From: Verrucomicrobiia bacterium DG1235
GTDB taxonomy: Bacteria; Verrucomicrobiota; Verrucomicrobiia; Opitutales; Opitutaceae
NCBI GenBank assembly: GCA_000155695.1
Contig: DS990592.1
Coordinates: 3,271,973-3,335,972, forward strand
Length of the DNA stretch: 64,000 nt
Direction: 5' to 3'
Of this stretch, positions 8,210 through 17,700 are shown one piece after another. Made by a program: the position numbers and the translations under genes. The notes beneath the pieces were generated by a model. It was not told the origin of the DNA, searched no databases, and saw only the letters and a list, made by a program, of their open reading frames with translations. Position 1 is the stretch's first letter, and every line of letters starts with the position of its first letter.

Positions 8210-9994
8210 ATGCGCCAACTCCTCATCATCCTCTTCTCATTCACCACTCACTACTCACTACTCACCCCTCTTTCCGCCGCTTCGGGCGGAAATCCCCCCA
8301 ACGTCCTCGTCATCCTCGCCGACGACCAAGGCTGGGGAGATCTCTCCCTCCACGGTAGCCAAAATCTCAATACACCCACCCTCGACCGACTCGCCCAACA
8401 AGGGGCCCAGTTCGAAAACTTCTACGTCCAACCCGTCTGCTCCCCCACCCGCGCCGAATTCCTCACCGGCCGCTACTACCCACGCGGCGGCGTCTACGAC
8501 ACCGGAGCCGGCGGCGAACGCCTCGACGCCGACGAAGAAACCATCGCCCAAGTCTTCCGCACCGCCGGCTACGCCACCGCCGCCTTCGGCAAATGGCACA
8601 ACGGCACCCAAGCCCCATACCACCCAAACACCCGCGGCTTCGACGAATACTACGGCTTCACCTCCGGACACTGGGGCTCCTACTTCGACGCCCTGCTCGA
8701 CCACAACGGCTCCCTCGTCCAAAGCGCCGGCTACCTCCCCGATACCCTCACCACCGCCACTCTCGACTTCATCGAACAACAAACCGCCGACCAAACACCC
8801 TTCTTCGCCTACCTCGCCCTCCCCACTCCACACTCCCCCATGCAAACCACCGACGAAGACTGGGCCCGCTTCGCCAACAAAAAACTCACCTCCCTCGCCA
8901 CCAACCCCGCCGACGAAAACCCCGACCACACCCGCGCCGCCCTCGCCATGGTCGAAAACATCGACGCCAACGTCGGCCGCCTCCTCGACCGTATCCAAGA
9001 ACTCGATATCGAAGAAAATACCATCGTCGTCTACTTCACCGACAACGGCCCCAACGGCTGGCGCTACAACGCCAATATGCGTGGACGCAAAGGCTCCACC
9101 GACGAAGGCGGCACCCGCTCCCCCCTCTTCATCCGCTACCCACAAAAGATTCAGCCCGGCGCCACACTCAATACCATCGCCTCCTCCATCGATCTCCTCC
9201 CCACCCTCGGCCAACTCGCCAACATAACCTGGCAGCCCGCCCAAACCCTCGACGGCATCAGCCTCGCCCCCCAACTCCAAAACCCCAACCTCCGCCTTCC
9301 CGACCGCACAATCTTCTCCTACTGGTCCGGCCGCATCTCCGCCCGCACCCAAGACTACCGCCTCGACCACCAAGGCCAACTCTACCACATCCCCACCGAC
9401 CGCGGCCAAACCACCGACCTCTCAACAAAACACCCCGAGCTCACCGCCTCCCTCCAATCCCAAATCGACGCCTGGCGCTCCGAGCTCCTCACCCCAGACG
9501 CCGCCAACCCCGACCGTCCCCTCACCATCGGCTACCCCGGCCTCGCCATCACCCAACTCCCCGCCCGCGACGCCACCTGGTCAGGCAACATCACCCGCTC
9601 AAACCGCTGGCCCAACTGCTCCTACCTCACCGACTGGACCAGCGACGACGACCGCATCACCTTCACCGCCCACGTCGGCCAATCCGGCACCTACCAAGCC
9701 ACTCTCTACTACTCCGCCCCCAAGTCCGCCATCGGCACCGAGATCACCCTCACCACCTCAAACGGCTCCCAAACCACCGCCCGTATCCAACAAGCTCATA
9801 CGCCCCCCGCCTACGGCATGCAGCACGACCGCGTCCCCCGCGAAGAATCCTACGTCAAAGACTTCGCCCCCCTCGACCTCGGCCAAATCACCCTCCCCGA
9901 AGGTCCAACCACCCTCACCCTTTCCACCCTGAACATCAGCTCAAACACATCCCTCGAATTCCGACTCCTACTCCTGGAAAAAGCAGCAAATTGA
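8210..9994 (+). CDS. Secreted type I sulfatase (arylsulfatase family)
   Basis: Hydrolyses sulfate esters, probably on algal or other sulfated polysaccharides outside the cytoplasm. Starting at the ATG at 8210 the 594-residue protein has a signal peptide (MRQLLIILFSF ... LSAASG). Residues 29-45 give the metal-site start NVLVILADDQGWGD. CSPTR at 77-81 is the formylglycine signature (C-x-P-x-R), with the Cys matured by an FGE or anSME; TGRYYPRGG follows. GKWHNG near 129 is the second signature and FTDNGPNG holds further metal ligands. After about residue 445 comes an extra beta-sandwich-like domain (WSGNITRSNRWPNCSYLTDW onward) that could bind carbohydrate. Substrate class cannot be assigned from motifs. 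Confidence 0.92.
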   Translation: MRQLLIILFSFTTHYSLLTPLSAASGGNPPNVLVILADDQGWGDLSLHGSQNLNTPTLDRLAQQGAQFENFYVQPVCSPTRAEFLTGRYYPRGGVYDTGAGGERLDADEETIAQVFRTAGYATAAFGKWHNGTQAPYHPNTRGFDEYYGFTSGHWGSYFDALLDHNGSLVQSAGYLPDTLTTATLDFIEQQTADQTPFFAYLALPTPHSPMQTTDEDWARFANKKLTSLATNPADENPDHTRAALAMVENIDANVGRLLDRIQELDIEENTIVVYFTDNGPNGWRYNANMRGRKGSTDEGGTRSPLFIRYPQKIQPGATLNTIASSIDLLPTLGQLANITWQPAQTLDGISLAPQLQNPNLRLPDRTIFSYWSGRISARTQDYRLDHQGQLYHIPTDRGQTTDLSTKHPELTASLQSQIDAWRSELLTPDAANPDRPLTIGYPGLAITQLPARDATWSGNITRSNRWPNCSYLTDWTSDDDRITFTAHVGQSGTYQATLYYSAPKSAIGTEITLTTSNGSQTTARIQQAHTPPAYGMQHDRVPREESYVKDFAPLDLGQITLPEGPTTLTLSTLNISSNTSLEFRLLLLEKAAN

Positions 9995-10021
9995 CCGAAT
10001 CACCCGAAAGCATCCAATATC

Positions 10022-11125
10022 TCAATACCTTTTTCTCTCGTAATTTACGAGTCCCTTAAAAAGATACAAATACGTCGCAACAAACGGCTTGGGAAGCTTC
10101 ATAAACAAGTTCAACAGGCGAGGACTCCTCGATATTCTGTGATTCGTCAGAACTATAATGGCCGCGACCACATCACGTAGCTTCGGCCGCTCCCCCGTAC
10201 GGTCTTTGATGTTCAGGCGGAGCCACTTTCCGACTTTAGCCCTGGCCGACAAATTGTAGTGGTAGTTGATCGATCGCTTCTGACTTCGGTAAACAAACCG
10301 ACGATCCACCTGCTTCGCCTTGATTAGATTTCGCTCGCTCATCTCCATCATCACTTTTTCCGCAAGCGGCGTCCGTGCCAAAAAAACTGAGTACTTCACC
10401 AAATCCCGCTTCATTTCGTGTAGCCAAACATCCCCGGTCGACAGGTCACTGTAGTAACCCATATGATCGTGACAGTTCAAACAACGATCCAGAGATAGTA
10501 TATGAAGATTCTGGTAGTGACTGAAATCCTGAAAGGGAAACCGCTGCACCGACCCGTCCTTCATCGTTAGTTCCATCTGCCCACGCCAATGTCCCTGCCT
10601 ATAGCGAAACCTATCAATCTTCTTAGGATCAATACCCTTCTTTTCCCAAACCCTTTCTATCAACTCCTTCTTCGAATTGTGACCGCAAAACAAAGCAATA
10701 CGAAATCCAATCTTCTCTCGTAGCAACTTGTTTTTCGACATTCGTCGAGTTAAAGAGTTTATCTGTGATGGTAATCCAACTACAGCTACCTTCCCTTCAA
10801 AAGCCTTAACCAGATCAAGTCCCTTCAAAACAGGAATATCAAAATACTTACTCGACTGGGCCTCGAATAGCTCCTCCCTCGTCCTAGCAATGCTCAGTCG
10901 AAAGTTAAACTCCCCGTTCGCAAAATCCGAAGAGCATACCAACGCGCCTTCCACTTGTTCCGTTTCCAGCAAGTAGCATAGCGTCGCCGTAACGATTCCG
11001 CCTGAAGCAGCTCGCTTGCGTATTTCCTCATCCAAGCTGTAGCCTACCCAAGCCCTTCGGTAGCTACCTATAGGAGTACTCGTATCGATATTCTCTATAC
11101 CAGAATCGGTAGCTATATCACTCAT
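10022..11125 (-). CDS. FrhB-like (coenzyme F420 hydrogenase/dehydrogenase beta subunit) family protein
   Basis: A 367-residue protein of the family found both in F420-dependent enzymes and, frequently, in exopolysaccharide loci next to pyruvyl transferases, where its role is unresolved. Seen here: the N-terminal FrhB region RKRAASGGIVTATLCYLLE, the FAD-region-like KVAVVGLPSQINSL, and the Cys pattern CLNCHDHMGYYSDLSTGDVW. The N-terminal 4Fe-4S ferredoxin domain common in this family is absent. The gene overlaps the preceding GtrA gene (GTGATG: stop TGA overlaps both a GTG and the chosen ATG), so translation is coupled. It is the last gene of the minus-strand polysaccharide unit GT2 - pyruvyl transferase - GtrA - FrhB-like. 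Confidence 0.85.
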   Translation of the reverse strand: MSDIATDSGIENIDTSTPIGSYRRAWVGYSLDEEIRKRAASGGIVTATLCYLLETEQVEGALVCSSDFANGEFNFRLSIARTREELFEAQSSKYFDIPVLKGLDLVKAFEGKVAVVGLPSQINSLTRRMSKNKLLREKIGFRIALFCGHNSKKELIERVWEKKGIDPKKIDRFRYRQGHWRGQMELTMKDGSVQRFPFQDFSHYQNLHILSLDRCLNCHDHMGYYSDLSTGDVWLHEMKRDLVKYSVFLARTPLAEKVMMEMSERNLIKAKQVDRRFVYRSQKRSINYHYNLSARAKVGKWLRLNIKDRTGERPKLRDVVAAIIVLTNHRISRSPRLLNLFMKLPKPFVATYLYLFKGLVNYERKRY

Positions 11126-11505
11126 CACGACATCAAAGCCTTTCTTGCAAACAGAAATCGCATCACCGAAATCAGAATCGTCGCCGCAAAAACCGCAACC
11201 AAAGAATCAATCTCGAACGTCACCAAAGCCACGGAAAAAATTAAATAGTCCAACGATTTTATCCCAATTACCGCCCTCAGATAGACGCCCATGCGGAGCC
11301 AGCTCAATTCCGCCTTAAACGTCACCTTCGAATGCAGCAAATACGATACCGCGAAAACAACTACATGAGTTAGAAAATAAGCGAAATAAGAATTCAACCA
11401 CGGTTCAAGCAGCCAAACGATACCCAGTTTGCAGCCAAGAACTAAGCTGGTCACGCAACCAAATCGAAATAGCTGAGGCAGCAAGCGCCGCCATCGCCCC
11501 TTCAT
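11125..11505 (-). CDS. GtrA-like membrane protein
   Basis: A 126-residue integral membrane protein with four predicted helices (about residues 9-30, 38-57, 72-93, 95-118) and the basic interhelix stretch SKVTFKAE. GtrA-type proteins are thought to flip polyprenyl-linked sugars across the inner membrane, working with a GT2 enzyme and a GT-C enzyme; all three occur here side by side. I start at the ATG at 11505, 11 bases past the pyruvyl transferase stop, because MKGRWRRLLPQLF is the usual opening. An in-frame ATG at 11544 would overlap the upstream gene by 28 bases. Confidence 0.8.
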   Translation of the reverse strand: MKGRWRRLLPQLFRFGCVTSLVLGCKLGIVWLLEPWLNSYFAYFLTHVVVFAVSYLLHSKVTFKAELSWLRMGVYLRAVIGIKSLDYLIFSVALVTFEIDSLVAVFAATILISVMRFLFARKALMS

Positions 11506-11516
11506 CCCATTTGTGC

Positions 11517-12734
11517 TCAAGCCAACTCCCCCCAAACACGGCATACCCGGTCAAATTGCGCCTCGCTATCCAGCCTCACTTTCGGCAATCGCTCTAAGAC
11601 TTTCTGGGATATCCTCTCAGCCTCAGTATCCAATTCCTCTATACATTGAACCAGCTCTCCTTCACGAAGATCTCGATGTGGCAAACAATACTGTTCAAGA
11701 CCAAACTCTTCCATCACCTCACGGTACTTGTGACTCCAACCGGCAACCAAAACCGGCGTTGCGGTGCTCAGCGCTGCAACCATCCCATGAAATCGACTTG
11801 TGAGCACCACGCGACAAGCTCCAATTTCAGACTTCAGAGCAGCCGCATCCAGGCCCTCTCCGACTTGCCTCAAATTCCGAAGCCTTTTATCACTCGACGC
11901 TATCGCTTCCAAAACAGGCCTATCGTTGTTACGTAATTTCAATGTCCCTTCACGCCAAGAATGTGCGATCAATACAACATCCCAACCCATATCTAGAAGC
12001 GACAAGCAGACTTTCGACAAAACCTCAACGTATCCACTGTTCTTAGACATAACTAACGAACTTCCAATGATTCCGATTCTTCTCTGCCGCCCTTCGATCG
12101 CTTCAATGGGCCTAGCTGGCGCCAACAGAAAAGCTAGATCTGAGGCTCGATCCAAATTGATGCCATCTGGAAACCTTTCCTTCAAGTGCTTTTCCGTCAT
12201 CGACCCACGCGCGAATATTCGAGTCACACGAGCCAAAGCCAATCGTGCGCAAAACCGATTCGGCAAAGACCGGATCGGACCAATCGCTTGCGACAACTTG
12301 AAATACGGAACGCCTAACAAGGAAAACGGCAACGAAGTCAGCACATTGTAAGGCAGGAATTTTTCTCGGCCGTCAATATAGCCGACCCCTGCAACATCAA
12401 GTACAGCATCGAGCTTCGCCAGCTGCAAAAAGCCCAGACCGTGTGCTCTACTGGTACTGCCCTTCTTCCACCCAAACAGCCACGCCAAAAAAAACAACGG
12501 CACCCAGTTTAAGAGCAGCTGTGCCGGCGTGGCGCTATGCACAAATACATCGGCATCTAACTTCTCTTCGCGGTCCTCAGCAGGATAATAGCTTAACACA
12601 TGCATCACACACCCGGGATGCCGTCTCCTCACCTCTTGGATACAGACTGTCAACATCGCCTGAGCTCCTCGATTTCCAGTAAACGTGCCTCCCACAATCC
12701 CCACGTGCAAGGGCCTTTCCCCGCTATTCGCCAT
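11517..12734 (-). CDS. Polysaccharide pyruvyl transferase family protein (CsaB/WcaK type)
   Basis: This family transfers pyruvate from PEP to sugars of surface polysaccharides as a ketal. The 405-residue protein begins MANSGERPLHVGIVGGTFTGNRGAQAM, the glycine-rich opening of the family (G-x-x-x-x-x-NRGAQAM), and ends with the active-site block TSRFHGMVAALSTATPVLVAGW (His in SRFHG) followed by HKYREVMEEFGLEQY. A GGGGG tract lies 4 bases before the ATG at 12734. The start overlaps the end of the GT2 gene by 11 bases, indicating one operon. Acceptor sugar unknown. Confidence 0.87.
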   Translation of the reverse strand: MANSGERPLHVGIVGGTFTGNRGAQAMLTVCIQEVRRRHPGCVMHVLSYYPAEDREEKLDADVFVHSATPAQLLLNWVPLFFLAWLFGWKKGSTSRAHGLGFLQLAKLDAVLDVAGVGYIDGREKFLPYNVLTSLPFSLLGVPYFKLSQAIGPIRSLPNRFCARLALARVTRIFARGSMTEKHLKERFPDGINLDRASDLAFLLAPARPIEAIEGRQRRIGIIGSSLVMSKNSGYVEVLSKVCLSLLDMGWDVVLIAHSWREGTLKLRNNDRPVLEAIASSDKRLRNLRQVGEGLDAAALKSEIGACRVVLTSRFHGMVAALSTATPVLVAGWSHKYREVMEEFGLEQYCLPHRDLREGELVQCIEELDTEAERISQKVLERLPKVRLDSEAQFDRVCRVWGELA

Positions 12735-13695
12735 TTTTCCCCCGTCCAGAATTTTCCAAACGTCGCTCCAATTCACTCATCCGCCACTGTAAAGTCTCCA
12801 GCAATCGCCGATTCACCGCGATCAAATCTGCCAACAATGCCACAAGAGCCAACAGAAGCCCGGCACCCATCATGAACACTGCGAAAATAACCGACTGCAC
12901 GTGACCAGATCCTTCCCCAAGCAGGTAGTAGACCAAAAACCGCAACCCCGCCACAAACCCGATTCCAAATCCAAGACCCGCCAAAGTCAGGAAAAAGCGC
13001 ATCGGTCGATATACCACAAATATACGCAACATCGTAACCACCGAGCGCTTCACATACGAATAAACACTCTTCACCAATCGGGATGGCCGCGTCTTCTCAT
13101 TTACTCGCACCGGCACCGAAACGACTTTCATCCCATTCTGTCCCGCCTGGATGATCGTCTCCAGAGTGTAAGTGTATTCGCTAAACACATTCAACCGCGA
13201 TGCCACCGAACGACTCATCGCTCGAAACCCGCTCGGAGCATCGGCCACATCCGTGCCGCTCAACGAACGTACCACTCGGCTACCCAACTTCTGCAACCAT
13301 TTCTTCAGCGGCGAAAACTCCGCAATCCCATCAATAGGCCGCGCCCCGATCGCCATGTCTGCCTCACCCTTCAAGACCGGGTTTACGATTCTCACAATAT
13401 CCGCACCGCAGTACTGATTATCAGCATCTGTATTGACGATGATATCCGCGCCCAGCCTCAAGCTCGCCTCTAACCCAGTCGAAAACGCTTTCGCCAAGCC
13501 TTGGTTGTGAGGCACTCTAACTACATGATCCACCCCCTTCTCTCTCGCCACTTCCGCAGTGCCATCAATGCTTCCGTCGTCAACCACGAGCCACTCCACC
13601 GAGTCCACACCCGGAATCGCTCGCGGCAAATCCAGTAGAGTCTCAGGAAGCGTTTCAGCTTCATTGTAGCAAGGAATCTGTATGATCACTTTCAT
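12724..13695 (-). CDS. Glycosyltransferase family 2, polyprenyl-phosphate type, with two C-terminal TM helices
   Basis: A 323-residue enzyme that probably loads a hexose onto undecaprenyl phosphate. The GT-A fold is marked by IIQIPCYNEAETLPETL, WLVVDDGSIDGTAEVA and the nucleotide-sugar/metal-binding DAD in NTDADNQY (residues 90-92). GARPIDGIAEFSPLKKW and DAPSGFRAMSR are typical of the DPM1/ArnC-like subgroup. Two membrane helices follow (about 231-256 and 269-292) and then a charged coil. I start at the ATG at 13695 (MKVIIQIPCYNE); the frame is open to 13857 without similarity. It is divergent from the GT-C gene at 13863 and leads the minus-strand operon. Confidence 0.9.
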   Translation of the reverse strand: MKVIIQIPCYNEAETLPETLLDLPRAIPGVDSVEWLVVDDGSIDGTAEVAREKGVDHVVRVPHNQGLAKAFSTGLEASLRLGADIIVNTDADNQYCGADIVRIVNPVLKGEADMAIGARPIDGIAEFSPLKKWLQKLGSRVVRSLSGTDVADAPSGFRAMSRSVASRLNVFSEYTYTLETIIQAGQNGMKVVSVPVRVNEKTRPSRLVKSVYSYVKRSVVTMLRIFVVYRPMRFFLTLAGLGFGIGFVAGLRFLVYYLLGEGSGHVQSVIFAVFMMGAGLLLALVALLADLIAVNRRLLETLQWRMSELERRLENSGRGKNGE

Positions 13696-13862
13696 TGTAT
13701 CCGAAAACCCTTGATGGCTACAGCCAAAGCAATCAACGAATATCTTACTCAGCATTCGCCTACCTCCATAAAAAGGTTGTCCTCGCCGCCTCCCAAACCT
13801 CTCCTTCCCACCGCATAGGTTGCGCATCTCTCCCATAGTCCTATTCATTACGGACAACGCAT

Positions 13863-16754
13863 ATGACTCTCCTCCAGCTCGCCTCTCTCGGCTATATTCC
13901 CGGCACCTTCGTCCTCGGCAACGCGGCCATACGCCTCTTCCAAGACCGTTACACTATCGAGCTACGATTCATCGAACGCTTTGCCCTCTCCTTCCTCATC
14001 GGTGGCTGTGCCTTATTCCCCATATTATTCGTAAGCGCCTGGTTCGGCGCATTCCACTCCGCCATAAACGGCGCTCTCGGTTGGATCCTGCTCATCGCAC
14101 TTTCCCGGTACTCGTTCCGCGGATACCAATCACCTTCTACCGGCCAATACATCCTCCTTCTCTCCGCCCTTGGCATCTTCTTCTGGAATGCGACTTACTC
14201 GACAGAAAGTATCTTCTCCGGACGCGACCAAGGCGTATACTCAAATGGCGCTGCCCACATAGCCCAAGAGCACCAACTCTTCGACGATCCTCCCTATCAC
14301 AACCTCTACGACAGCCGCTACTTCACACTCACTAGGGGAGGCGTCCAAGGAGGAGGCTACTTTTTCAAACGCTCCGCCGGCCATCTCTACCTCCAATTCC
14401 CCCCCACTACCGCAATACACATGGCCCAAGCCTTCGGCATCGCCGGCTACCCCGGCATCTTCGGCTTCAATGCCCTCCTAGGCTCCCTTAGCCTCATCCT
14501 CTTCTACTCGTTGGCGCGCCGCGCAATCGGCGATGCCCGCCCCGCCGCACTCGCGGCCGCATTTTTCACGCTAAACGCAGCCCAAATCTGGAACTTGCGC
14601 ATCACCCTCAGCGAGCCTCTCGCCCAACTTCTCTTGCTAGGCGGACTCTTCCTCATGGTTCTCGGCGCCAGAAACTCCAACAGATACGCTTTGCTACTCG
14701 GCGCTGTACTGACCAGCGCCAACGCCTTCGTCCGCATCGACGGCCTCCTCGCCTCCACCGGAATATGTGCAGCTCTGGCCTTCCTCTCGATCTCTTCGAC
14801 CGAAAAAAGAGTCCGTGGCCCCTCTATGGCATTAATCGCCAGCGCCAGCGCCGCAACCGCCCTGCTCGCAACCCTATTCGGCTTTCTTACATCACCGGGT
14901 TACTACAACGACTTCTATCCAAAAATCGTCGCCATGATTCTCGCAGCGACCCTCCTCGCTATCCTCGGATACGTCCCGCTTCCAAACATCTTCCGCCAAC
15001 GTATTCAAACCGCACTAAAATCGAAACATTTTGTCTTCTCCCTTCTCAGCGCCATCACCCTCGCCTCCCTCTACGCCTACTTCATTCGACCCAACATCGA
15101 ACCCTTCGCTGAATTTCCCGCAAGCAAACACCTCACCGGGCGTGACTATCGAGAACTTACCCTTGTCCACCTATCAGCCTATCTAAGCTTGCCGATCCTT
15201 GTACTAGCAGTCGCCGGTTTCTGCTTATCCCTCAAAGATTCGCTACAACAACGATCCTCTCATTGGACCATTCTCGCCATCGTCTGGGCCACCTTCGCCT
15301 TGCTCTATATCTACGCCCCACACATCAGTCCAGATCACCCTTGGCGCATACGTCGATACACGCCTATCATCATTCCAGGATTCTGCCTTTTTGCCGGCGT
15401 ATCCATAAACTGGATTATTAATCGGTATACCCCGAGAGCCTCGCCATTCGCTACCTCGCTCATCGGCATAAGCATCTTCATAGGGCTTACATTCGCGGCA
15501 CTGCGACCGATCGTCTTCGAGAAATTCCACCGCGGAGGCGCCGCATTTATCCAAAGCATTGCAAAAAACATCCCCCAAGACGCCCTCGTCGTGACGGATC
15601 TCGAAAAACCAATCTTCGGGGCGCTCTTTCTCGCCGAAGGTCGCCAATTCGTTCGAGGCCACCCAGATAATCCCAATCATAAAAAGCTTATCGCCGAAAT
15701 CTTGGAGAAGGAGATCGCCGCTGGCAGGCAAATTGTATTCGCGACTTCCACACCACTTGCCGACCCCCAAACCGGTCGTTCGCGCGGCTTTCACTTGGTC
15801 GACCGCAATATAGTCGGAGTGCACCACCCACCAGCAACAAATATCTCTCGACGAGATCTCAGCGTCTATCTCACCTATGCAAACCAGCCTCTTGGCTACG
15901 CTCCGGAGGATGAGCGAATCCTCATAGGAGCACATCCAATTTTAGGCGTATCCGAAACAGGACTACACAACCAAGAACACAGCGGTGAAACTTTTTTCCG
16001 GTGGACCTCCGGCGACACTCGATTTTCAGTGCCATGGACCAACCTAAGCCTCCCGCGCTCTCTCAGCTTCACTGCAATTTCAGCAGCTCCAAACGGCACA
16101 ACCACTACTATTAGAGTTAACGGGGTAACTCTCTTCGAAGGGAAATTCCCCCGAGAAGGCTCCACAATTGAACTGCCTATCGATCAAATAAGCTGGAACG
16201 TAGACAAAATAGAACTACAAATCCTCTGCGAAACTTGGTCCCCCGCTAAATCCTACGAAAACTCTAATGACGTTCGCGAACTGGGGCTCCAACTTGGCGG
16301 TTTTATTTTCAAAATGAAGCGAGACGACCTCTTGCGCGACGTTTCTTTCGGCGACCGCCCTCTTTATGGAATCCAAGAGTCGGGCCTACACGATACCGAA
16401 ACCATTGGCGAAAACGCCGTTCGCTGGACTAACGGCGCCGCTACCTTCGCTATGGATTTCGATCCTACCTATCAACCAACGCAAATCAAAATCAACCTAC
16501 TTAGCGTCAACCCAGAAGGTGGCACTCTCACTGTCCTGTGGAACGGAGCACCCATAATTCAATCCGAATCGATTGAAGGCAATGTCGTCCTAACCGCCCC
16601 CGTAGACTCTTGGAACCGCAATAGCAGAAACATCCTAGAGATTAAAAACCAACCATTTGTCCCCAGTGAACATAATTCCGAGAGCCAAGATCATCGACAA
16701 CTTGGAGTCATGGTCGACTCGATTCAGATCACCGGTAACACCGCTACCCAATAG
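13863..16754 (+). CDS. Large polytopic membrane protein, probable GT-C glycosyltransferase with duplicated C-terminal domain
   Basis: A 963-residue protein. Residues 1 to about 560 carry a dozen or more hydrophobic helices. Between the early helices is SGRDQGVYSNGAAHIAQE, an acidic loop placed like the catalytic Asp loop of GT-C enzymes (ArnT, PMT), which use lipid-linked sugars. After a soluble linker come two copies of one beta-rich domain, at about 690-810 and 830-955: GVSETGLHNQEHSGETFFRW and GIQESGLHDTETIGENAVRW open them, each then running into a TR/AAxF segment and ending with an RELG/RQLG element. Such domains follow membrane glycosyltransferases in several environmental phyla; they would lie outside the membrane. 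Its divergent partner is the GT2 enzyme, which could make the lipid-linked donor. Exact reaction unknown. Confidence 0.75.
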   Translation: MTLLQLASLGYIPGTFVLGNAAIRLFQDRYTIELRFIERFALSFLIGGCALFPILFVSAWFGAFHSAINGALGWILLIALSRYSFRGYQSPSTGQYILLLSALGIFFWNATYSTESIFSGRDQGVYSNGAAHIAQEHQLFDDPPYHNLYDSRYFTLTRGGVQGGGYFFKRSAGHLYLQFPPTTAIHMAQAFGIAGYPGIFGFNALLGSLSLILFYSLARRAIGDARPAALAAAFFTLNAAQIWNLRITLSEPLAQLLLLGGLFLMVLGARNSNRYALLLGAVLTSANAFVRIDGLLASTGICAALAFLSISSTEKRVRGPSMALIASASAATALLATLFGFLTSPGYYNDFYPKIVAMILAATLLAILGYVPLPNIFRQRIQTALKSKHFVFSLLSAITLASLYAYFIRPNIEPFAEFPASKHLTGRDYRELTLVHLSAYLSLPILVLAVAGFCLSLKDSLQQRSSHWTILAIVWATFALLYIYAPHISPDHPWRIRRYTPIIIPGFCLFAGVSINWIINRYTPRASPFATSLIGISIFIGLTFAALRPIVFEKFHRGGAAFIQSIAKNIPQDALVVTDLEKPIFGALFLAEGRQFVRGHPDNPNHKKLIAEILEKEIAAGRQIVFATSTPLADPQTGRSRGFHLVDRNIVGVHHPPATNISRRDLSVYLTYANQPLGYAPEDERILIGAHPILGVSETGLHNQEHSGETFFRWTSGDTRFSVPWTNLSLPRSLSFTAISAAPNGTTTTIRVNGVTLFEGKFPREGSTIELPIDQISWNVDKIELQILCETWSPAKSYENSNDVRELGLQLGGFIFKMKRDDLLRDVSFGDRPLYGIQESGLHDTETIGENAVRWTNGAATFAMDFDPTYQPTQIKINLLSVNPEGGTLTVLWNGAPIIQSESIEGNVVLTAPVDSWNRNSRNILEIKNQPFVPSEHNSESQDHRQLGVMVDSIQITGNTATQ

Positions 16755-16793
16755 AATTAGCAAAGATCCTCCTAACAAATTAGAACCCTCACC

Positions 16794-17567
16794 TCACCCG
16801 AAATAATACCCATCTCGATACGCCTTAGGCGTCACCCCAAAGGCCTTTCGAAAAGCGCTGCAAAAGGCAGAGCTGTGAGTAAAGCCTGTATTCGCCGCGA
16901 TCTCCTTTATAGAATAACCAGTGCCGACCAATTGCTCGCGAGCGGAACTCAACCTTCGCTCCAATATCATTTGCCGAGGTGTTGAGCCATACGCCGTCTT
17001 AAACTGGTCATGCAAATGCGCCACGCTCCAGCCCGCCTCCTTCGCGAGCGATTCGACCTTCAGCGGCTCTGCATACCGTGTCTCTATTAACGACCGTACT
17101 ACGCGAAGCGGTTCCGCAACCCCCACAGTCTCAAGACGATGATGATGCAACAAGGCTTGGTAACGTAATCTTGAATACAAATGATCGAGCAAAGAGTCAT
17201 TCCCAAAGGAATCGTCTAAAAACATCCGAATGGATTCCTCGGTCAAACTCACTATTTCTCCTAAATCATGCCAATAGGAAAAACGGGGAACATGTCGCTC
17301 CCGCGATCCCCCATCCATTCTCACCGCAAGACAACTGTACGGCGATTCTGGATCGCTTCTCCCTATCGTTTGGTCACCAGCCACGTGCCAAAGCATAGCC
17401 CCCGGAAGGACTTCCGTCCAACCTCCATCGGTCTCCACCCAGCCACGCCCACTCGTCACGACCTCCACCAACTCTGCTCCATCACGTACCGGATGAGGAC
17501 TCGGCTGCGTGCCTGGCATTTGGTGGTAATGCACCACAGATTGAAGATTCGAAGGGCGGACATTCAT
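16794..17567 (-). CDS. AraC family transcriptional regulator
   Basis: A 257-residue regulator. Residues 1-100 form a cupin-like ligand-binding domain (EVVTSGRGWVETDGGWTEVLPGAMLW). Residues 155-255 form the two-helix-turn-helix AraC DNA-binding domain: VESLAKEAGWSVAHLHDQFK, then YSIKEIAANTGFTHSSAFCSAFRKAFGVTPKAYR, the classic AraC signature. It is divergent from the Gfo/Idh/MocA gene with 133 bases between, so it probably controls that gene and the following isomerase in response to a sugar or sugar acid. Confidence 0.93.
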   Translation of the reverse strand: MNVRPSNLQSVVHYHQMPGTQPSPHPVRDGAELVEVVTSGRGWVETDGGWTEVLPGAMLWHVAGDQTIGRSDPESPYSCLAVRMDGGSRERHVPRFSYWHDLGEIVSLTEESIRMFLDDSFGNDSLLDHLYSRLRYQALLHHHRLETVGVAEPLRVVRSLIETRYAEPLKVESLAKEAGWSVAHLHDQFKTAYGSTPRQMILERRLSSAREQLVGTGYSIKEIAANTGFTHSSAFCSAFRKAFGVTPKAYRDGYYFG

Positions 17568-17611
17568 AGTGTCACACCTCAGGCAAGACCACGCTTTTCA
17601 AAACACAATCC

Positions 17612-17626
17612 GATATTTTTGATATC
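17612..17626. promoter_or_regulatory. Small inverted repeat in the AraC-Gfo/Idh divergent region
   Basis: GATAT and ATATC pair around TTTTG, and a second GATAT-like element (CCTATCG) follows at once. Position, 45 bases from the regulator start and 75 from the oxidoreductase start, fits an operator, but the repeat is short and AT-rich and could be chance. Confidence 0.25.
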
Positions 17627-17700
17627 CTATCGAATTGATGTATTCCTTATGCATCCAAATCATAGGTCCCTATAAAACCTAGCCCCACCCCAAAAAAATC

